A DNA stretch of 37,316 nucleotides from an uncultured Muribaculaceae bacterium (GTDB taxonomy: Bacteria > Bacteroidota > Bacteroidia > Bacteroidales > Muribaculaceae). Both the position numbers and the translations under genes were made by a program. Within the stretch, counting starts at the first letter, position 1. Each line of letters begins with the position of its first letter. The DNA lies in NCBI GenBank assembly GCA_910589425.1, contig CAJUSZ010000026.1, positions 1 through 37,316 on the forward strand. The letters are read 5' to 3'. Of this stretch, positions 35,528-37,316 are shown piece by piece. The notes beneath the pieces were generated by a model. It saw only the letters and a program-made list of their open reading frames with translations. It was not told the DNA's origin and ran no database searches.

Positions 35528-36826
35528 ATGGCAATAAAATACACAACCGCTGACGAGGCCGTAAAACTCATCGAAAGCGGCGACCATGTCTACATACAGG
35601 GATCGACTTCAGTACCGGAAACACTCGTTGACGCCCTTGCAAAAAGAGGCTCGGAACTGCGCGATGTTACCCTGATCTCCGGTTTTTGCGTAACAAAAGG
35701 TCCGGCAGCATATTGCAAACCGGAATACAAAGACTCCTTCCTCGTGGATTCATTCTTCGTCAGCAACAACGTCCGCCAATGGATAGCCGACGGCTACGGC
35801 ACAATGACCCCGCGGTTTCTTGGCGAGGTTCCCGCCCTGTTCCGCGACGGCACATGGCGCGTTGACGTAGCTCTGATCAACTGCTCGCTCCCGAACGAAG
35901 AAGGCTATGTAAGTTTCGGAGTATCGGCCGACGTGGCCACTTCCGCCGTAGAATGCGCAAGCATCGTAATCGCACAGATCAACAAACAGATGCCTTTCTC
36001 TTACGGCGATCCGGTAATCCACATATCAAAACTCGCGGCCGCAGTTGAGGTCGACGAACCCCTGGTGGAAGTCCCGACAGCAACACCGACTGAAAAAGAG
36101 ATCAAAATAGGCAACTTCATTGCCGAACACATCCCTGACGGAGCAACGCTCCAGATCGGCGTAGGTGGCATACCCAATGCCGTGATCCGCGCCCTCGAAG
36201 GGCACAAGCATCTCGGACTGCACACAGAAGCAATGACCGACGGAGTTCTCCCCCTGCTCGAGAAAGGAATCATCGACAACTCCCAGAAAAAGATCTACCC
36301 CGGACAGTCGATAGCATCACTCGCGCTTGGATCGCGCCGCCTGTACGACTTCATGAACTACAACAAAGACATCATTTTCAAAGACGTGGCATGGACCAAC
36401 AATCCGTTCATCATAGCCCAGAATCCCAAAGTGATGTCAATCAACTCCTGCCTTGAGATCGACCTCACCGGTCAGGTATGCGCCGATTCCATCGGCACCA
36501 GGATATTCTCCAGCGTAGGAGGACAGCACGACTTTGTCTACGGCTCATCCCAGAGCGAAGGAGGACTTTCTTTCCTTGCAATGCTTGCAACCACCAACAA
36601 GGGACAAAACAAGATCAAACCCATCCTCACGCCCGGAGCAGGAGTCGTAACCACACGCTTCCAGACCAACTTTGTAGTAACGGAATATGGATGCGTGAAC
36701 CTGCGCGGCCGGAATCTTGCCGAAAGAGCCAAACTCATGATCTCCATCGCCGCTCCGGAATTCCGCGAAGAGCTTGAACGGGAAGCAGCCGAAAGATTCG
36801 GATACTCATTCATGCGCCTTAAATAA
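35528..36826 (+). CDS. Acetyl-CoA hydrolase/transferase-family CoA transferase
   Basis: 432 residues, near the usual length of the 4-hydroxybutyrate/butyryl-CoA:acetate CoA transferase group. The N-terminal domain has DHVYIQGSTSVPETLVDAL. LGLHTEAMTDGVLPL contains the Glu expected to form the CoA thioester. VGGQHDFVYGSSQSEGG and VTEYGCVNLRGRNLAERA mark the C-terminal domain. Such enzymes move CoA between acyl-CoA and acetate. After IorAB it could convert arylacetyl-CoA into arylacetate and acetyl-CoA, conserving the thioester energy. The partner acids are inferred from context only. Last gene of the cluster. Confidence 0.9.
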   Translation: MAIKYTTADEAVKLIESGDHVYIQGSTSVPETLVDALAKRGSELRDVTLISGFCVTKGPAAYCKPEYKDSFLVDSFFVSNNVRQWIADGYGTMTPRFLGEVPALFRDGTWRVDVALINCSLPNEEGYVSFGVSADVATSAVECASIVIAQINKQMPFSYGDPVIHISKLAAAVEVDEPLVEVPTATPTEKEIKIGNFIAEHIPDGATLQIGVGGIPNAVIRALEGHKHLGLHTEAMTDGVLPLLEKGIIDNSQKKIYPGQSIASLALGSRRLYDFMNYNKDIIFKDVAWTNNPFIIAQNPKVMSINSCLEIDLTGQVCADSIGTRIFSSVGGQHDFVYGSSQSEGGLSFLAMLATTNKGQNKIKPILTPGAGVVTTRFQTNFVVTEYGCVNLRGRNLAERAKLMISIAAPEFREELEREAAERFGYSFMRLK

Positions 36827-36852
36827 GAGTGTGTTGAATCAGACACATTCTT
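36825..36852 (+). other. Small hairpin right after the CoA transferase stop
   Basis: AAGAGTGTGT (36825-36834) and ACACATTCTT (36843-36852) pair over 10 bases with one G-U pair. It overlaps the stop codon region and contains the AGAGTGTG motif seen at 9943 and 27744. Confidence 0.45.
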
Positions 36853-36870
36853 AAGACCCATCCAAGAAAC

Positions 36871-36919
36871 ATCTCCGTAGCCAGAATCCAACATACCGAT
36901 TGATTCAGGCTACGGGGAT
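36871..36919 (+). terminator. Probable terminator of the ior cluster
   Basis: ATCTCCGTAGCC (36871-36882) and GGCTACGGGGAT (36908-36919) form a 12-bp stem with a 25-base loop. A T-rich but interrupted stretch follows (ATTCTATTCTT). Confidence 0.55.
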
Positions 36920-37051
36920 ATTCTATTCTTATCATAAGTAGACTGGTCTGAATAACAATCACACAGCACATTTCACACTCCTTTATCAAACTGATTGTGT
37001 TGCAATTATGATTACCACATACAAAAAAATAGGCAAATTATACCCGGAAAA

Positions 37052-37083
37052 TTTGGCTATTTCATAAATTCATTGTAACTTTG
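37052..37083 (+). promoter_or_regulatory. Promoter of the tRNA-Gly genes
   Basis: TTTG (37052-37055), a 20-base spacer and TAACTTTG (37076-37083), a full match to the Bacteroidota consensus about 55 bases before the first tRNA. Confidence 0.8.
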
Positions 37084-37137
37084 CACTCGCAAAAGGGGGT
37101 CAAAATCTCCGGATGCAAACAGACGTACTGATAAAAT

Positions 37138-37213
<76 letters not shown>

Positions 37214-37265
37214 AGTTCTTTGATTTAATGATCGCAAAGAGACGTTAACCCTCACCTGCTGAAAT

Positions 37266-37316
<51 letters not shown>

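Larger units (their letters stand above)
36827..37137 (+). other. Intergenic region between CoA transferase and tRNA genes
   Basis: 311 bases holding two hairpins after the ior cluster and the tRNA promoter at 37052-37083. The stretch from about 36930 to 37040 shows nothing I can name. Confidence 0.5.

Overview
The window looks like chromosomal DNA of a gut-type Bacteroidales bacterium, possibly Muribaculaceae; the family is an inference. Supporting signs are promoters of the Bacteroidota form TTTG-N19/20-TAnnTTTG, an adenosylcobalamin-dependent methylmalonyl-CoA mutase of two subunits, PadR/PspC/head-GIN genes beside TonB-type outer-membrane barrels, a DksA-like protein with almost no zinc ligands, an lspA-DUF4296 pair, and an indolepyruvate oxidoreductase locus. 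I saw no insertion sequence, prophage or CRISPR array.

Layout. (1) 131-1744, minus strand: one unbroken ORF joins an ECF-type sigma factor to a transmembrane helix, a long linker and an outer-membrane beta-barrel. This is the most unusual gene here. (2) 2085-5373, minus: an AAA/DUF4143 ATPase and dnaK, separated by a 22-bp perfect hairpin. (3) 5831-9846, plus: mutA-mutB, ending in a strong terminator. (4) 10176-17289, plus: a probable operon of two paralogous outer-membrane receptors flanking a head-GIN lipoprotein, then PadR and PspC genes. Its promoter carries a palindrome suited to PadR. (5) 17408-18955, plus: ECF sigma factor, probable anti-sigma factor and secreted protein. An ECF-type promoter (GTAAC-N17-GTCT) lies before this sigma gene and another before the second receptor, which suggests a link between clusters 4 and 5. 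(6) 18932-26120, minus: ddl, ileS, a dksA-like gene, lspA, a DUF4296 lipoprotein and a small unknown gene. IleRS carries the swapped GXHH signature. (7) 26250-31398, minus: a DUF389 membrane protein, an XRE regulator, nearly 1 kb of AT-rich non-coding DNA, and a large AT-rich GNAT protein. (8) 31831-36826, plus: iorA, iorB, an aminotransferase and an acyl-CoA transferase, behind a good promoter and a structured leader. Together these could form a pathway from aromatic amino acids to arylacetates. (9) 37138 to the end: two tandem tRNA-Gly(GCC) genes, the second cut by the window edge.

The main themes are envelope sensing (two ECF sigma systems, PadR/PspC, TonB-type barrels), propionate/succinate metabolism, cell-wall and lipoprotein housekeeping, and amino-acid fermentation.
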